Below are positions 17,250 through 26,365 of a stretch of DNA of 64,000 nt, one piece after another. Below the pieces are notes generated by a model. That model was not told the DNA's origin and searched no databases. It was given only the letters and a program-made list of their open reading frames with translations. The stretch is from positions 1,274,501-1,338,500 of the forward strand of contig NZ_CANNDS010000001.1 in assembly GCF_947503415.1 (NCBI RefSeq), given 5' to 3'. The stretch's first letter is position 1; every line of letters begins with the position of its first letter. This DNA is from an uncultured Tateyamaria sp. (GTDB taxonomy: Bacteria > Pseudomonadota > Alphaproteobacteria > Rhodobacterales > Rhodobacteraceae). Position numbers and translations under genes: made by a program.

Positions 17250-17872
17250 GCGCGGCGGAAGGCCAGCAGCAGGGCTGTGTCCTTGGCGTGCGAGCCTGTG
17301 GCGTTTGGGCCGTATATAGCGACTTCGGTTGTGCTGAGGTCTGCGATATGTGGCTCTAACACGGACATTTTTTCTGCGAACCCGGTTGTTTCGTAATGCT
17401 GTGCATTCACTGAAACAACGATCCATCCTCGCGGGCGTACGGCGTCGATCACGGCATCCAACCCGTCCGGCCCCACATGTCCGTTGGTGAAGGTGCCGGA
17501 GCTGACCGCGCCCTGATAGGGGCCGCATGGTGTGGCGAGTCCGTCGAAAATGTTTTCGACCCGTGTGGCGCGGTAGATGTCTTTGGCTGCCGCAACTTCC
17601 AGCATCTCGGCCGAGATGTCGGTGCCGTCGATCCGGCCAATCCCGCGGGCGCGCAGGGCGGCCCCGCACAGGCCGGTGCCTGCACCCACGTCCAGAACCG
17701 GGCCAAACCCACCGATATTCACGAAGTGGCGGGCGACCTGTTCGTGCAGGATATAGTCACTAACTCGGGCAAAATCGCTGTCATAGCTGTCGGCCCAAGT
17801 GGAATAAAGCTGCACCGAATCTTCGGGCGTTTCGAGGGCGTAGGCGTTTTCGAGAGACGGATCCTTGGTCAT
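17246..17872 (-). CDS. Class I SAM-dependent methyltransferase
   Basis: This 208-residue protein has motif I VLDVGAGTGLCG (about residues 60-71) and motif II GTDIS, as in UbiE/TehB-like methyltransferases. A helix pair (YSTWADSYDSDF) precedes the core, as in enzymes acting on small molecules. The substrate is unknown. ATG 17872 (MTKDPSLENAY) is preferred over a longer start. There is no clear ribosome site. The 3' end overlaps the convergent hypothetical gene by 4 bases. Confidence 0.85.
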   Translation of the reverse strand: MTKDPSLENAYALETPEDSVQLYSTWADSYDSDFARVSDYILHEQVARHFVNIGGFGPVLDVGAGTGLCGAALRARGIGRIDGTDISAEMLEVAAAKDIYRATRVENIFDGLATPCGPYQGAVSSGTFTNGHVGPDGLDAVIDAVRPRGWIVVSVNAQHYETTGFAEKMSVLEPHIADLSTTEVAIYGPNATGSHAKDTALLLAFRRA

Positions 17873-17947
17873 GTGCCGATTAGGCGGGGCGGCGCTGACC
17901 TTGGCAAGGGGCTTGTGCGCGCGCGCCCGCCGCGCCACCTATGAGGC

Positions 17948-18802
17948 ATGACCAAGACACTACTTTCCTTTGGCCACGGCTATTCGGCCAAGGCGTTGAC
18001 TGAACTGCTGATCCCGCAAGGCTGGCGCGTGATCGGAACCACCCGAAGTGCCGAGAAGGCCGAAGTGTTGGCTGCGACCGGAGTCGAGCCATTGATTTTT
18101 CCCGGGGACGATGTGACCGAGGCGCTCGGCACTGCGACGCACCTTCTGATCTCTGCCGGGCCGGATGCCGAGGGTGATCCGGTGTTGCGTGCGGTTGGCG
18201 ATCAGATTGCAGCGCGGGCGGCGGAGTTCGAGTGGGTTGGATACCTGTCCACGACCGGTGTGTATGGCGATCATGGCGGCAATTGGGTGGATGAGGACAC
18301 GCCCCTGTCCCCCTCGACCCGGCGTGGTCAGTGGCGGAAAGAGGCAGAGGCTGCCTGGGCTTCGATCCCCAATGTGCTGCTGCATATCTTTCGCCTTGCG
18401 GGCATCTACGGACCCGGGCGTGGTCCCTTTGCCAAGGTGCGCGCGGGCACGGCGCGGCGTATCATCAAGCCGAACCAGGTGTTTTCGCGGATCCACGTTG
18501 AGGATATTGCGCAAATCGTGGCCGCCTCTATCGCGAACCCGGACCCCGGCACGGCATACAATGTCTGTGATGACGACCCGGCCCCGCCGCAGGATGTGAT
18601 TGAACATGCCGCCCATCTGCTGGGCCTGCCCATCCCACCGGCCGAGGATTTCGAGACGGCCGAGATGACACCGATGGCCCGCAGCTTCTATGCCGAAAGC
18701 AAGCGGGTGCGGAACGACCGGATCAAGGATGCGCTGGGCGTGACGCTAAAGTACCCGACCTACAAGGAAGGGCTGGCCGCGTTGCTGCAGCAGTCGGAAT
18801 GA
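17948..18802 (+). CDS. YeeZ-type NAD(P)-dependent epimerase/reductase
   Basis: This 284-residue extended short-chain dehydrogenase-like protein starts LSFGHGYSAKAL, a GxGxxA nucleotide-binding loop with His in place of a glycine. It has STTGVYG (about residues 98-104) where the catalytic SxnY would be and an IYGPGRGPF loop. Similarity is greatest to the YeeZ subgroup, whose substrate is unknown. Its stop overlaps the start of the exoD-like gene (ATGA), so they form a two-gene unit. Confidence 0.8.
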   Translation: MTKTLLSFGHGYSAKALTELLIPQGWRVIGTTRSAEKAEVLAATGVEPLIFPGDDVTEALGTATHLLISAGPDAEGDPVLRAVGDQIAARAAEFEWVGYLSTTGVYGDHGGNWVDEDTPLSPSTRRGQWRKEAEAAWASIPNVLLHIFRLAGIYGPGRGPFAKVRAGTARRIIKPNQVFSRIHVEDIAQIVAASIANPDPGTAYNVCDDDPAPPQDVIEHAAHLLGLPIPPAEDFETAEMTPMARSFYAESKRVRNDRIKDALGVTLKYPTYKEGLAALLQQSE

Positions 18803-19392
18803 CCGACGACACGCATGGCACGCTCAACCAATTACTGGATGCGCTGGACGTTGCGGGAGACGATGACAAGGTGTCGGTTCAGGACATTCTGGACGAAATT
18901 GGCGAGCGATCGATCATGCCGGTGGTGTTGGCGGTGTCCATCCTTCTGGTGTCGCCTCTGTCCGGCATTCCCGGCTTGCCCACGCTGTCGGCCATCATTC
19001 TGTTGCTGTTGATCGGACAGGCGCTTGCCGGACGGCGTCACCTTTGGCTTCCCTCCCTGCTGGCGAGCAGACGCATTGATCGCGTGCGTTTGCAGAAAGC
19101 GATCCACTGGCTGCGCCGCCCTGCGACATGGTTTGATCGCCATTCACATCCACGTCTGCGGTTTCTGGCCCATAATCCGATGCGGCAGGTGGCCTTGCTG
19201 GTGTGTATGGCGATCCCGATGTCGTGGCCGTTTCTTGAGCTGTTGCCCTTTGTTACGTCCTTTGGCGCAGGCGCGGTGGCGCTGTTGTCCTTCGGCTTGC
19301 TGACGCGGGACGGCTATTTTCTGATCGCGGGTTATGTGGTGGCGAGCGGTATTGGCGTCGCGCTGATGCGGGTTGTTCAGGCCGCGACCTGA
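18799..19392 (+). CDS. ExoD-family membrane protein
   Basis: This 197-residue protein belongs to the ExoD family, named for a Sinorhizobium gene that affects exopolysaccharide and alkaline tolerance. An N-terminal cytoplasmic region (residues 1-35, with DKVSVQDILDEIGERS) leads into several hydrophobic segments (about 36-75, 120-150 and 155-190). The precise function is unknown. The start overlaps the previous gene, and the 3' end overlaps the convergent Pr6Pr-family gene by 16 bases. Confidence 0.85.
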   Translation: MTDDTHGTLNQLLDALDVAGDDDKVSVQDILDEIGERSIMPVVLAVSILLVSPLSGIPGLPTLSAIILLLLIGQALAGRRHLWLPSLLASRRIDRVRLQKAIHWLRRPATWFDRHSHPRLRFLAHNPMRQVALLVCMAIPMSWPFLELLPFVTSFGAGAVALLSFGLLTRDGYFLIAGYVVASGIGVALMRVVQAAT

Positions 19393-20036
19393 GGCTGCCA
19401 GACACGGTAGATCACCGCTCCGATGATGCCAAACACCGCCAGTAATCCAAGAGCAGTGGCCGCGTTCACGCCGTAGAATGTGACGCGGTCCGCCCATTCC
19501 AGAGAGTTCAGGAAGGGGTAGGGCAGCCCGCTGGTCACATCGCCGACCGGTTTGGTGTTGAAGCGTTGTACGAAGAGTTCCGCCCAAGCGACGTATGCCC
19601 CGATGATGATGATCAAGGGCAGGGCCGCGCGCCAGACGCGGCGGAACACGCGGCCGAAGAAAAGCGCGTCGATGATTTGCAGGGCGGGGCCAAGCGCATG
19701 CAGGTAGTATTGCAACCACCAGTCGATGGGCCCGCGCCCGTTCACCAGTGACGGGTCCGTGAAGTAAAGCCGCCAGTAAAGGAACACGACCATGACATTC
19801 AGCACGGCGGCGCACATCGCCGTCACTTCGTGTTTGCGCGTGATCCGGTGTTCGCTGAGTGCCAGCATACGACTGGCGGCGTAGAACGATAGGAACAGTG
19901 CCCAGATCGTGAGGTAACGGAAGGGCCCGCCTGCGCCGCTCCATGCGCCGAGCAGCAATTGTTGCAGGCAATAGCCCGCCGCCAGAAGGAATACGATCCA
20001 GCGGTAGAACAGAACGGGGCGGCTATGGATGTCCAT
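19377..20036 (-). CDS. Pr6Pr-family membrane protein
   Basis: This 219-residue protein has about six transmembrane segments and the conserved pattern of Pr6Pr integral membrane proteins, including a central PIDWWLQYYLHALGP segment and a C-terminal YGVNAATALGLLAVFG. The function is unknown. ATG 20036 is chosen because translation then begins directly before the first hydrophobic segment. The 3' end overlaps exoD by 16 bases tail to tail. Confidence 0.78.
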   Translation of the reverse strand: MDIHSRPVLFYRWIVFLLAAGYCLQQLLLGAWSGAGGPFRYLTIWALFLSFYAASRMLALSEHRITRKHEVTAMCAAVLNVMVVFLYWRLYFTDPSLVNGRGPIDWWLQYYLHALGPALQIIDALFFGRVFRRVWRAALPLIIIIGAYVAWAELFVQRFNTKPVGDVTSGLPYPFLNSLEWADRVTFYGVNAATALGLLAVFGIIGAVIYRVWQPQVAA

Positions 20037-20097
20037 GTGTCCGAGCCTCTTAATTGTGACCCTAACACTGGCCGAGACGGCACCGTTCGCGCAAGGG

Positions 20098-22026
20098 TTA
20101 CGCGCGCGCCTCACCGATTGACGTAACGCCAAGCACGTTAAGCACCTTGGCTTCGATCTGGTCGGCGTTCATGCCTGCGACGGCGTACATATCTGCCGGG
20201 CTGGCCTGATCGATGAAGATGTCTGGCAGGACCATGGAGCGGTACTTGAGCCCGCTGTCGAACACGCCTTCATTTGCCAGAAGCTGTGCCACGTGGCTGC
20301 CGAAGCCACCTATGGCCCCCTCTTCGATCGTGATGAGTGCTTCGTGATCTGCGGCCAGTTGCAGGATCAAGTCGCGGTCCAGCGGCTTGGCAAAGCGGGC
20401 GTCCGCGATGGTCGGCGTGATGCCCTTGGCCGCGAGGTTCTCGGCAGCTTTTTGCACCTCTTCCAGCCGTGTGCCGAAGGACAGGAGGGCGACGCCTTTG
20501 CCGCGTTGGATCATGCGGCCCTTGCCGATTTCCAGCGGTGTGCCGCGTTCCGGCATCTCGACCCCAGTGCCTTCGCCGCGCGGGAAGCGGAAGGCGATGG
20601 GGCCGTCGTTGTGCGCCGCTGCAGTGGCGACCATGTGGGCCAGTTCCGCCTCGTCCGCGGCCGCCATCACGGTGAAGCCGGGCAGATTGGACAGGTAAGC
20701 GACGTCGAACGCGCCTGCGTGGGTTGCCCCGTCGGCGCCCACAAGGCCAGCGCGGTCGATGGCGAAGCGGACCGGCAAGCGCTGAATGGCGACGTCATGC
20801 ACGACCTGATCATAACCGCGTTGCAGGAAAGTTGAGTACATCGCGCAGAACGGCTTCATTCCCCCGGCGGCGAGGGCGGCGGAGAAGGTCACGCCGTGCT
20901 GTTCCGCGATGCCCACATCAAAACAGCGGCTGGGGTAGCGTTCTGCGAACAGGTTCAGGCCGGTGCCGTCGGGCATGGCCGCGGTGACGGCGCAGATCTT
21001 GTCGTCGGCTTCGGCCTCGTTCAGCAGGTGCTGGGCGAAGACGGATGTGTAGCTGGGCGCGTTGCTGGGCGCTTTTTTCTGCTCGCCCGTGACCAGGTCG
21101 AATTTTGCGGTCGCGTGACCCTTGTCGCGCGCGGTTTCTGCCGGAGCGTAGCCTTTGCCCTTCTTCGTCAGAACGTGGATCAGGATGGGCCCGGTTGCGC
21201 GGTCCTTGACCGTGCGCAGGACCGGCAGCAATTGGTCCATGTCATGCCCGTCGATCGGCCCGAGATAACTGAAACCAAGCTCTTCGAACAGCGTGCCGCC
21301 AACGGCCATGCCCTTGAGCATCTCCTTGGCCCGTTTGGCCCCTTCGCGGAACGGTTCGGGCAGCAGGCTGACAGCCCCTTTGGCGGCGGCCTTGAGGTCC
21401 TGGAACGGGTTTTGGGCATAGAGCCGGGACAAGTAGCTGGACATCGCACCAGTGGGCGGGGCGATGGACATTTCGTTGTCGTTCAGGATCACGATCAGGC
21501 GTTTGCCCAGGTGGCCCGCGTTGTTCATCGCCTCATATGCCATGCCCGCACTCATCGACCCGTCACCGATCACGGCGATGGCGTCTCCGGAGCCTTCGGG
21601 TGGTTGGCCGCCCAAATCGCGCGCAACGGCGAACCCAAGGGCCGCACTGATGGAGGTGGAGGAGTGAGCCGCGCCGAATGGATCGTAAGGAGATTCAGAG
21701 CGTTTGGTGAAGCCGCTCAGCCCGTCTTTCATCCGCAAAGTGCGGATGCGGTCGCGGCGTTCGGTCAGGATTTTGTGGGGGTAGCATTGGTGGCCCACGT
21801 CCCAGATCAGTTTGTCGCGCGGAGTGTCAAAGACGGCGTGCAGCGCCACTGTGAGTTCGACCACGCCAAGGCCTGCACCAAGGTGTCCGCCTGTGACGGA
21901 CACGGCGGATACCGTTTCGGCGCGCACCTCGTCTGCGATCTGGCGCAATTGCCCATCCGAGAACCGTTTGAGGTCCGCAGGCCGTTGTACGGTATCAAGA
22001 AGCGGGGTGTTGGGGCGGTCTGACAT
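20098..22026 (-). CDS. dxs: 1-deoxy-D-xylulose-5-phosphate synthase
   Basis: Dxs condenses pyruvate and glyceraldehyde 3-phosphate using thiamine diphosphate, the entry step of the MEP isoprenoid pathway. The 642-residue length is standard. The thiamine-binding motif [18 protein letters not shown] (about residues 152-169) and the transketolase-type central and C-terminal domains are clear. It is the last gene of a four-gene unit with a deacetylase-like gene, xseB and ispA, 8 bases after ispA. This links isoprenoid precursor synthesis to prenyl chain elongation. Confidence 0.97.
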   Translation of the reverse strand: MSDRPNTPLLDTVQRPADLKRFSDGQLRQIADEVRAETVSAVSVTGGHLGAGLGVVELTVALHAVFDTPRDKLIWDVGHQCYPHKILTERRDRIRTLRMKDGLSGFTKRSESPYDPFGAAHSSTSISAALGFAVARDLGGQPPEGSGDAIAVIGDGSMSAGMAYEAMNNAGHLGKRLIVILNDNEMSIAPPTGAMSSYLSRLYAQNPFQDLKAAAKGAVSLLPEPFREGAKRAKEMLKGMAVGGTLFEELGFSYLGPIDGHDMDQLLPVLRTVKDRATGPILIHVLTKKGKGYAPAETARDKGHATAKFDLVTGEQKKAPSNAPSYTSVFAQHLLNEAEADDKICAVTAAMPDGTGLNLFAERYPSRCFDVGIAEQHGVTFSAALAAGGMKPFCAMYSTFLQRGYDQVVHDVAIQRLPVRFAIDRAGLVGADGATHAGAFDVAYLSNLPGFTVMAAADEAELAHMVATAAAHNDGPIAFRFPRGEGTGVEMPERGTPLEIGKGRMIQRGKGVALLSFGTRLEEVQKAAENLAAKGITPTIADARFAKPLDRDLILQLAADHEALITIEEGAIGGFGSHVAQLLANEGVFDSGLKYRSMVLPDIFIDQASPADMYAVAGMNADQIEAKVLNVLGVTSIGEARA

Positions 22027-22034
22027 ATCAGTCT

Positions 22035-22901
22035 CTAACTCTTGCGGGTCACGACAAAGCGGGCGGCGTCCCGCAACACGTCGCCGTCCGCGTGGTATAC
22101 ATGTAAGGCGTCGCAGGCTTCGGTCACGAGTTGGTCAGCGCGGCGTTTCGCCTCGTCCAGTCCCAGAAGCGAAACAAAGGTTGCTTTGCCCGCATCAGCG
22201 TCCTTGCCGGTGGCTTTGCCCATGGTGGCTGCGTCACTGGTTATATCCAACACATCGTCCGCGATCTGGAAGGCAAGGCCAAGTGCGCGGGCATAGGTTT
22301 GAAGCGGTCCCAGATCGGCTTGGGCCATGCGCGCACCCGCAGTGGCGGACCATTCGATCAGTGCCCCGGTCTTACCGCGTTGAAGGGCGGTGATCTGGTC
22401 AAGGGTGAGGGGCGCGTCGGCGGTTTCGGCGGCGATGTCGAGCGCTTGACCCAGCACCATGCCTTGGGCACCGGAGGCTTTGGCGAGTGATTGCGCAAGG
22501 TCTGCACACACGTCGCCATTGCCGGCGCTCGGGTGTGTTGCGAGTTCAAAGGCGAGTGTTTGCAGGGCGTCGCCTGCCAACACCGCTGTGGCTTCGTCCC
22601 ATTTGACATGCACCGTGGGTTCGCCGCGACGTAGATCGTCGTCGTCCATGCAGGGCAGATCGTCGTGGACAAGGGAGTAGGCGTGAAGCGCTTCGATCCC
22701 GGTGGCAGGCCAAATTGCCTTGTTAGGGTCTATTCCATGCAACCGCGCGCTTTCCAGAACCAAAAAACCGCGCAGCCGTTTGCCCCCGTTTGTTGCGTGG
22801 GCCATGGCGCGCACAACCGGGACGGCATCAAATGTGCCCAACACCGTATCAAACTGCGCCTGAATGGCGGCAGCCGTGTCGTTCAGCCGGTCGCGGAACA
22901 T
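22035..22901 (-). CDS. ispA: Polyprenyl (farnesyl/geranylgeranyl) diphosphate synthase
   Basis: This 288-residue trans-prenyltransferase has both aspartate-rich motifs: the first DDLPCMDDD (about residues 79-87) and the second DDVLD (about 217-221). IspA-type enzymes make farnesyl diphosphate from IPP and DMAPP; chain length cannot be read with certainty. It starts 3 bases after xseB stops, and dxs follows 8 bases later. Confidence 0.93.
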   Translation of the reverse strand: MFRDRLNDTAAAIQAQFDTVLGTFDAVPVVRAMAHATNGGKRLRGFLVLESARLHGIDPNKAIWPATGIEALHAYSLVHDDLPCMDDDDLRRGEPTVHVKWDEATAVLAGDALQTLAFELATHPSAGNGDVCADLAQSLAKASGAQGMVLGQALDIAAETADAPLTLDQITALQRGKTGALIEWSATAGARMAQADLGPLQTYARALGLAFQIADDVLDITSDAATMGKATGKDADAGKATFVSLLGLDEAKRRADQLVTEACDALHVYHADGDVLRDAARFVVTRKS

Positions 22902-22904
22902 GGG

Positions 22905-23147
22905 TTACAGGTCGCCTGCCGGTTTCAGGCCAGTGGGGTTGCCATCGCCATCGAGGGTGATGGCGGCAACCTTCTCCTCAGCTTCTTTCAGTTTCTTCTC
23001 GCAGCGCGCTTTAAGCGCGGCACCACGTTCGTAAAGCTTGATGGAATCGTCCAGCGCCACGTCGCCCCGCTCCAACTGGCCCAGCACCTGTTCCAGCTCG
23101 GCCATCGCTTCTTCGAAGCTCATTTCGTCTACGGGGCGGTCAGTCAT
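22905..23147 (-). CDS. xseB: Exodeoxyribonuclease VII small subunit
   Basis: XseB binds XseA to form exonuclease VII, which degrades single-stranded DNA. The 80-residue length is typical. The conserved helical pattern MSFEEAMAELEQVLGQLERGDVALDDSIKLYERG is complete when read by segments. The ATG at 23147 overlaps the stop of the deacetylase-like gene (ATGA). Association with ispA and dxs is common in proteobacteria. xseA is not in the window. Confidence 0.93.
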   Translation of the reverse strand: MTDRPVDEMSFEEAMAELEQVLGQLERGDVALDDSIKLYERGAALKARCEKKLKEAEEKVAAITLDGDGNPTGLKPAGDL

Positions 23148-24082
23148 GTGGAGGCCTTCATCAGCGATTGGACATGGGCGCGGGCGCAAGCGGCCAGCGC
23201 GTCCAGATTATAGCCCCCTTCCAGCACCGACACCACCCGGCCCTTGCACAGCTCTCGTGCAGTTTCCGTCAGCATATCGGTGAGGCGCGTGTAGGTGTCT
23301 GCCGTCCAGTTGAGTTGGGCAAGCGGATCGTCCTGATGCGCATCGAACCCGGCAGAGATGAGGATGAGGTCCGGTTTGTGTTTGATCAGGGCCGGTATGA
23401 CCTGACGTTCGTATTCCTGAATCGCGTGGGCACCGTCGGTATGGGGCGCAAGCGGGATGTTGAGGACGGTCCCATGTGGCCCACGGTCCGAGGCCTGCCC
23501 GGTGCCGGGCCACAGCGGCATTTGTTGTGAGGTGATGACCAGCGCGCGCGGGTCGTCCTGAAGCAGCGCCTGGGTGCCATTGCCATGGTGGACATCGAAA
23601 TCGACCACTGCGACACGCTCCAGCCCGTGCACCTCAAGCGCGTGCTTGGCTGCGATGGCGACATTGCCAAAGATGCAAAAGCCCATGGGTAGAGACTGTT
23701 CTGCGTGGTGTCCCGGCGGGCGCATGGCGACGAAGGCGTTCGTCACCTCGTCGTCCAGCACCATGTCCACCGCTTTGACGGCACCACCGGCTGCGCGCCA
23801 GATGGCGTTTTCGGAGGTGGGGGACAGGAAGGTCTCGGCGTCGGTTTCCCTGTCGAGGCCCGCGAAGCCGTCGGTTGGCATCTTGGCTCGGACGCTGTCG
23901 ATGTAGTTCTGCGGATGGCACAGCGCGATGGACGCATCATCGGCAAGGGGTGGATCGACACGGACAAGGTCGAGGTCGGCAAGCGCGCGCTGGATATGGT
24001 CAAGCCGCGCGACTTGCTCGGGCATGCCGGGGGGTGTGACGTGCAAAAGACCATCGGCATGGGTCAGGAGGGCTGTTGCCAT
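23144..24082 (-). CDS. Class II histone deacetylase-like hydrolase
   Basis: The 312-residue protein has the metal-site motifs of the arginase/deacetylase fold: RPPGHHAE (about residues 123-130), DFDVHHGNGTQ (about 161-171) and SAGFDAHQDDPL (about 241-252). Bacterial members remove acetyl groups from polyamines, acetoin-related proteins or other acylated substrates; the substrate here is unknown. It is the first gene of the xseB-ispA-dxs unit, with a 4-base overlap. This order is common in Rhodobacterales, but the reason is not known. Confidence 0.9.
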   Translation of the reverse strand: MATALLTHADGLLHVTPPGMPEQVARLDHIQRALADLDLVRVDPPLADDASIALCHPQNYIDSVRAKMPTDGFAGLDRETDAETFLSPTSENAIWRAAGGAVKAVDMVLDDEVTNAFVAMRPPGHHAEQSLPMGFCIFGNVAIAAKHALEVHGLERVAVVDFDVHHGNGTQALLQDDPRALVITSQQMPLWPGTGQASDRGPHGTVLNIPLAPHTDGAHAIQEYERQVIPALIKHKPDLILISAGFDAHQDDPLAQLNWTADTYTRLTDMLTETARELCKGRVVSVLEGGYNLDALAACARAHVQSLMKAST

Positions 24083-24108
24083 TGGTGTGCGTCCTGTTGG
24101 GCTATCGG

Positions 24109-24134
24109 GTAAGCCGAATTTAAATCCGCCTTAC
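24109..24134. repeat. REP-like palindrome, copy 9
   Basis: GTAAG (24109-24113) and CTTAC (24130-24134) flank an AT-rich centre ATTTAAAT. The arms have two mismatches. It lies between the response regulator stop and the deacetylase start. Confidence 0.7.
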
Positions 24135-24136
24135 GG

Positions 24137-24838
24137 TCAATCCGGAGCGAGCATATATCCCGCGCCGCGCACCGTTTGCAGGTAGCGGGGCTGCTTCGGG
24201 TTGCTTTCGATCTTGCGCCGCAGTCGCGTGATCTGCACGTCCACAGCCCGTTCCTGCGCTTGGCCACGGTCACGGCCCAAGTCTTCGACCAGTTTGGCGC
24301 GGCTGATGGCTTCGCCGGGTTTGCCGGAGAATATCTTCATCAACTGCATCTCGGTGGCCGTGAGCCGCACGAGGTCTTCGCCCTGCCACATCTCGCCCCG
24401 TTCCATGTCGTATCGGATGGGGCCGAGGGTGAGGATTTTGGGAGCAGCCTCTTCCGGGGCCACGTCGGGCACACGGCGCAGGATGGCGTTGATGCGCAGC
24501 AGCAGTTCCTTGGGCTCAAACGGTTTGGGCAGGTAGTCGTCAGCGCCTGCCTCCAACCCTTCGATCCGGTTGCCAGTCTCGCCCCTAGCGGTGAGCAGCA
24601 GGATCGGCGTGGCGTGGGTTTCACGCAAGGACCGGCACAGGCTCAGCCCGTCTTCGCCTGGCATCATAACGTCCAGCACGATCATGTCGAAATCGAGCCC
24701 CGACAGAACCCGACGCGCATGAGCCGCATCGCGGGCAGAGGTCACGAGGAACCCGTTCCGCATCAGGAACTTTTGCAGCAGGCTGCGAATGCGTTCGTCG
24801 TCATCGACGATCAACAGATGGGTATCGAAGTCACTCAT
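24137..24838 (-). CDS. petR: OmpR-family response regulator, PetR-like
   Basis: The 233-residue protein has a receiver domain (residues about 8-120) with acidic pocket DDD, phospho-acceptor Asp57 (MIVLDVMMPGEDG) and Lys107 (PKPF). The winged-helix DNA-binding domain follows (about 140-230). It resembles PetR of Rhodobacter capsulatus, which with PetP is needed for expression of cytochrome bc1. It overlaps the MarR-type gene by 4 bases in the petP-petR order. No histidine kinase is adjacent. The bc1 operon itself is 12 kb away. Confidence 0.85.
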   Translation of the reverse strand: MSDFDTHLLIVDDDERIRSLLQKFLMRNGFLVTSARDAAHARRVLSGLDFDMIVLDVMMPGEDGLSLCRSLRETHATPILLLTARGETGNRIEGLEAGADDYLPKPFEPKELLLRINAILRRVPDVAPEEAAPKILTLGPIRYDMERGEMWQGEDLVRLTATEMQLMKIFSGKPGEAISRAKLVEDLGRDRGQAQERAVDVQITRLRRKIESNPKQPRYLQTVRGAGYMLAPD

Positions 24839-25359
24839 GCACCGCTCTCCTTAAGTCTTTGATAGGTCCGATGCATTTCCGTGTCCATCATTGCCTCTAG
24901 CACGGTGCGAAAGCCCGCCACTGCCTCTGGTCCCGCGTCGCGAAAGGCCGCGCGCATACGGGCCCGTTGTGCGTCTGACAACCGTCCCTCAAGCGCGTGC
25001 CCATCTTCTGTCAGGAACAGATGCCGTTCCCTTTTGTCGGATTTGCCTATCCGGCTTTCGACCAGCCCGTCTTCTATCAACGTGCGCAATACCCGGTTGA
25101 GCGACTGTTTCGTGACACCAAGGATGTTGAGCAGGTTGTTGACCGTGGTGCCCGGCGCACGGTTAATGAAGTGGATCGCCCGGTGATGGGCGCGCCCGTA
25201 TGCCATGTCGGACAGGATGCGATCCGGGTCAGCGGTAAACCCGCGATAGGCAAAGAACATCGCCTCGATACCTTGCCGCAACTGTTCGTCCGTCAGGAAA
25301 AGCAGGTTTTCTCCACCTCTGGTGGTGGTTGCCCGTCCGTCGTCCATACCCGCCCCCAT
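24835..25359 (-). CDS. petP: MarR-family regulator, PetP-like
   Basis: This 174-residue winged-helix protein has a MarR pattern: NNLLNILGVTKQSLNRVLRTL for the recognition region (about residues 74-94) and a wing with DKRERHLFLT (about 108-117). Order and overlap with the petR-like gene match PetP-PetR. The start is uncertain: ATG 25359 and ATG 25347 are both possible and neither has a strong ribosome site. It is divergent from ilvE across 138 bases. Confidence 0.82.
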   Translation of the reverse strand: MGAGMDDGRATTTRGGENLLFLTDEQLRQGIEAMFFAYRGFTADPDRILSDMAYGRAHHRAIHFINRAPGTTVNNLLNILGVTKQSLNRVLRTLIEDGLVESRIGKSDKRERHLFLTEDGHALEGRLSDAQRARMRAAFRDAGPEAVAGFRTVLEAMMDTEMHRTYQRLKESGA

Positions 25360-25396
25360 AAAGCGTCGTCTTTTGTGGCAGTTTAAGTCAGTCTTG

Positions 25397-25425
25397 TTGA
25401 CATTCCAACACTGAAGCGATATCGA
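25397..25425 (+). promoter_or_regulatory. Sigma-70-type promoter for ilvE
   Basis: TTGACA (25397-25402), a 17-base spacer, TATCGA (25420-25425). The -35 box is perfect and the spacing ideal; the -10 is moderate. It lies 72 bases before the ilvE start. Confidence 0.55.
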
Positions 25426-25497
25426 ATCGCAGGTTTTGCGCAACTTTGTAACCGTATCGGACTTATCTGCGCAATAAATGTAAATTCGGAGGGTGCC

Positions 25498-26364
25498 ATG
25501 GCTGGCTATGATGATCGCGACGGAAAAATCTGGATGGACGGCCAAATGGTCGACTGGCGTCAGGCGAACGTCCACATTCTGACCCATGCCATGCATTACG
25601 CGTCGTCCGTGTTCGAAGGTGAGCGCGCCTATAACGGCAAGATTTTCCTGAGCCGCAAACATTCGGAACGCCTGCATTTTTCCGCAAGCGAGCTCGATTT
25701 CCAGATCCCCTACACAGTGGACGAGATTGAGGCCGCTAAGCAGGAAGTGCTGAGCGTGAACGGACTGACAGATGCCTATGTGCGCGCTGTAGCGTGGCGT
25801 GGCGCGGGCGAGGATATGGGTGTCGCGTCTGCCAAGAACCCCGTCCACCTGGCCATCGCGGCGTGGGAGTGGGGCAGCTATTATGGCGACGCCAAGTACA
25901 AGGGCGCGAAGATCGACATCGCCAAGTGGAAGCGTCCGTCGCCCGAGACGGCGCCCGTCCATGCCAAGGCGGCGGGTCTCTATATGATCTGCACTACGTC
26001 CAAACACGCGGCAGAGGCCAAGGGTTGTTCCGATGCCCTCTTCATGGATTACCGCGGCTACGTGGCAGAGTGCACAGGCGCCAACATCTTCTTTGTGAAG
26101 GACGGCGAGGTGCATACGCCCAAGGCCGACGTGTTCCTGAACGGCCTGACGCGCCAGACTGTTGTCGGAATGCTGAAGGACCGCCAGATCAAAGTGCACG
26201 AGCGGGTGATCATGCCGGAAGAGCTTGAAGGGTTCGAGCAGTGCTGGCTGACCGGCACCGCCGCTGAGGTGACACCAGTGGGGCAGATCGCAGACTACAA
26301 CTTTGAGGTGGGCGGCATCACCCGCGAGATCGCGGAAGGGTATGAGAAGCTGGTGCGCGAGTAA
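25498..26364 (+). CDS. ilvE: Branched-chain amino acid aminotransferase
   Basis: IlvE is a fold-type IV PLP enzyme that interconverts leucine, isoleucine or valine with their keto acids. It has 288 residues. The PLP lysine lies in HAKAAGLYM (about Lys155). The fold IV signature AECTGANIFFVKDGEVHTP is at about residues 185-203. GGAGGG precedes the ATG. A sigma-70-like promoter lies upstream, and a nonsense-mutated NTF2-like gene starts one base after the stop. Confidence 0.94.
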   Translation: MAGYDDRDGKIWMDGQMVDWRQANVHILTHAMHYASSVFEGERAYNGKIFLSRKHSERLHFSASELDFQIPYTVDEIEAAKQEVLSVNGLTDAYVRAVAWRGAGEDMGVASAKNPVHLAIAAWEWGSYYGDAKYKGAKIDIAKWKRPSPETAPVHAKAAGLYMICTTSKHAAEAKGCSDALFMDYRGYVAECTGANIFFVKDGEVHTPKADVFLNGLTRQTVVGMLKDRQIKVHERVIMPEELEGFEQCWLTGTAAEVTPVGQIADYNFEVGGITREIAEGYEKLVRE

Positions 26365-26365
26365 C

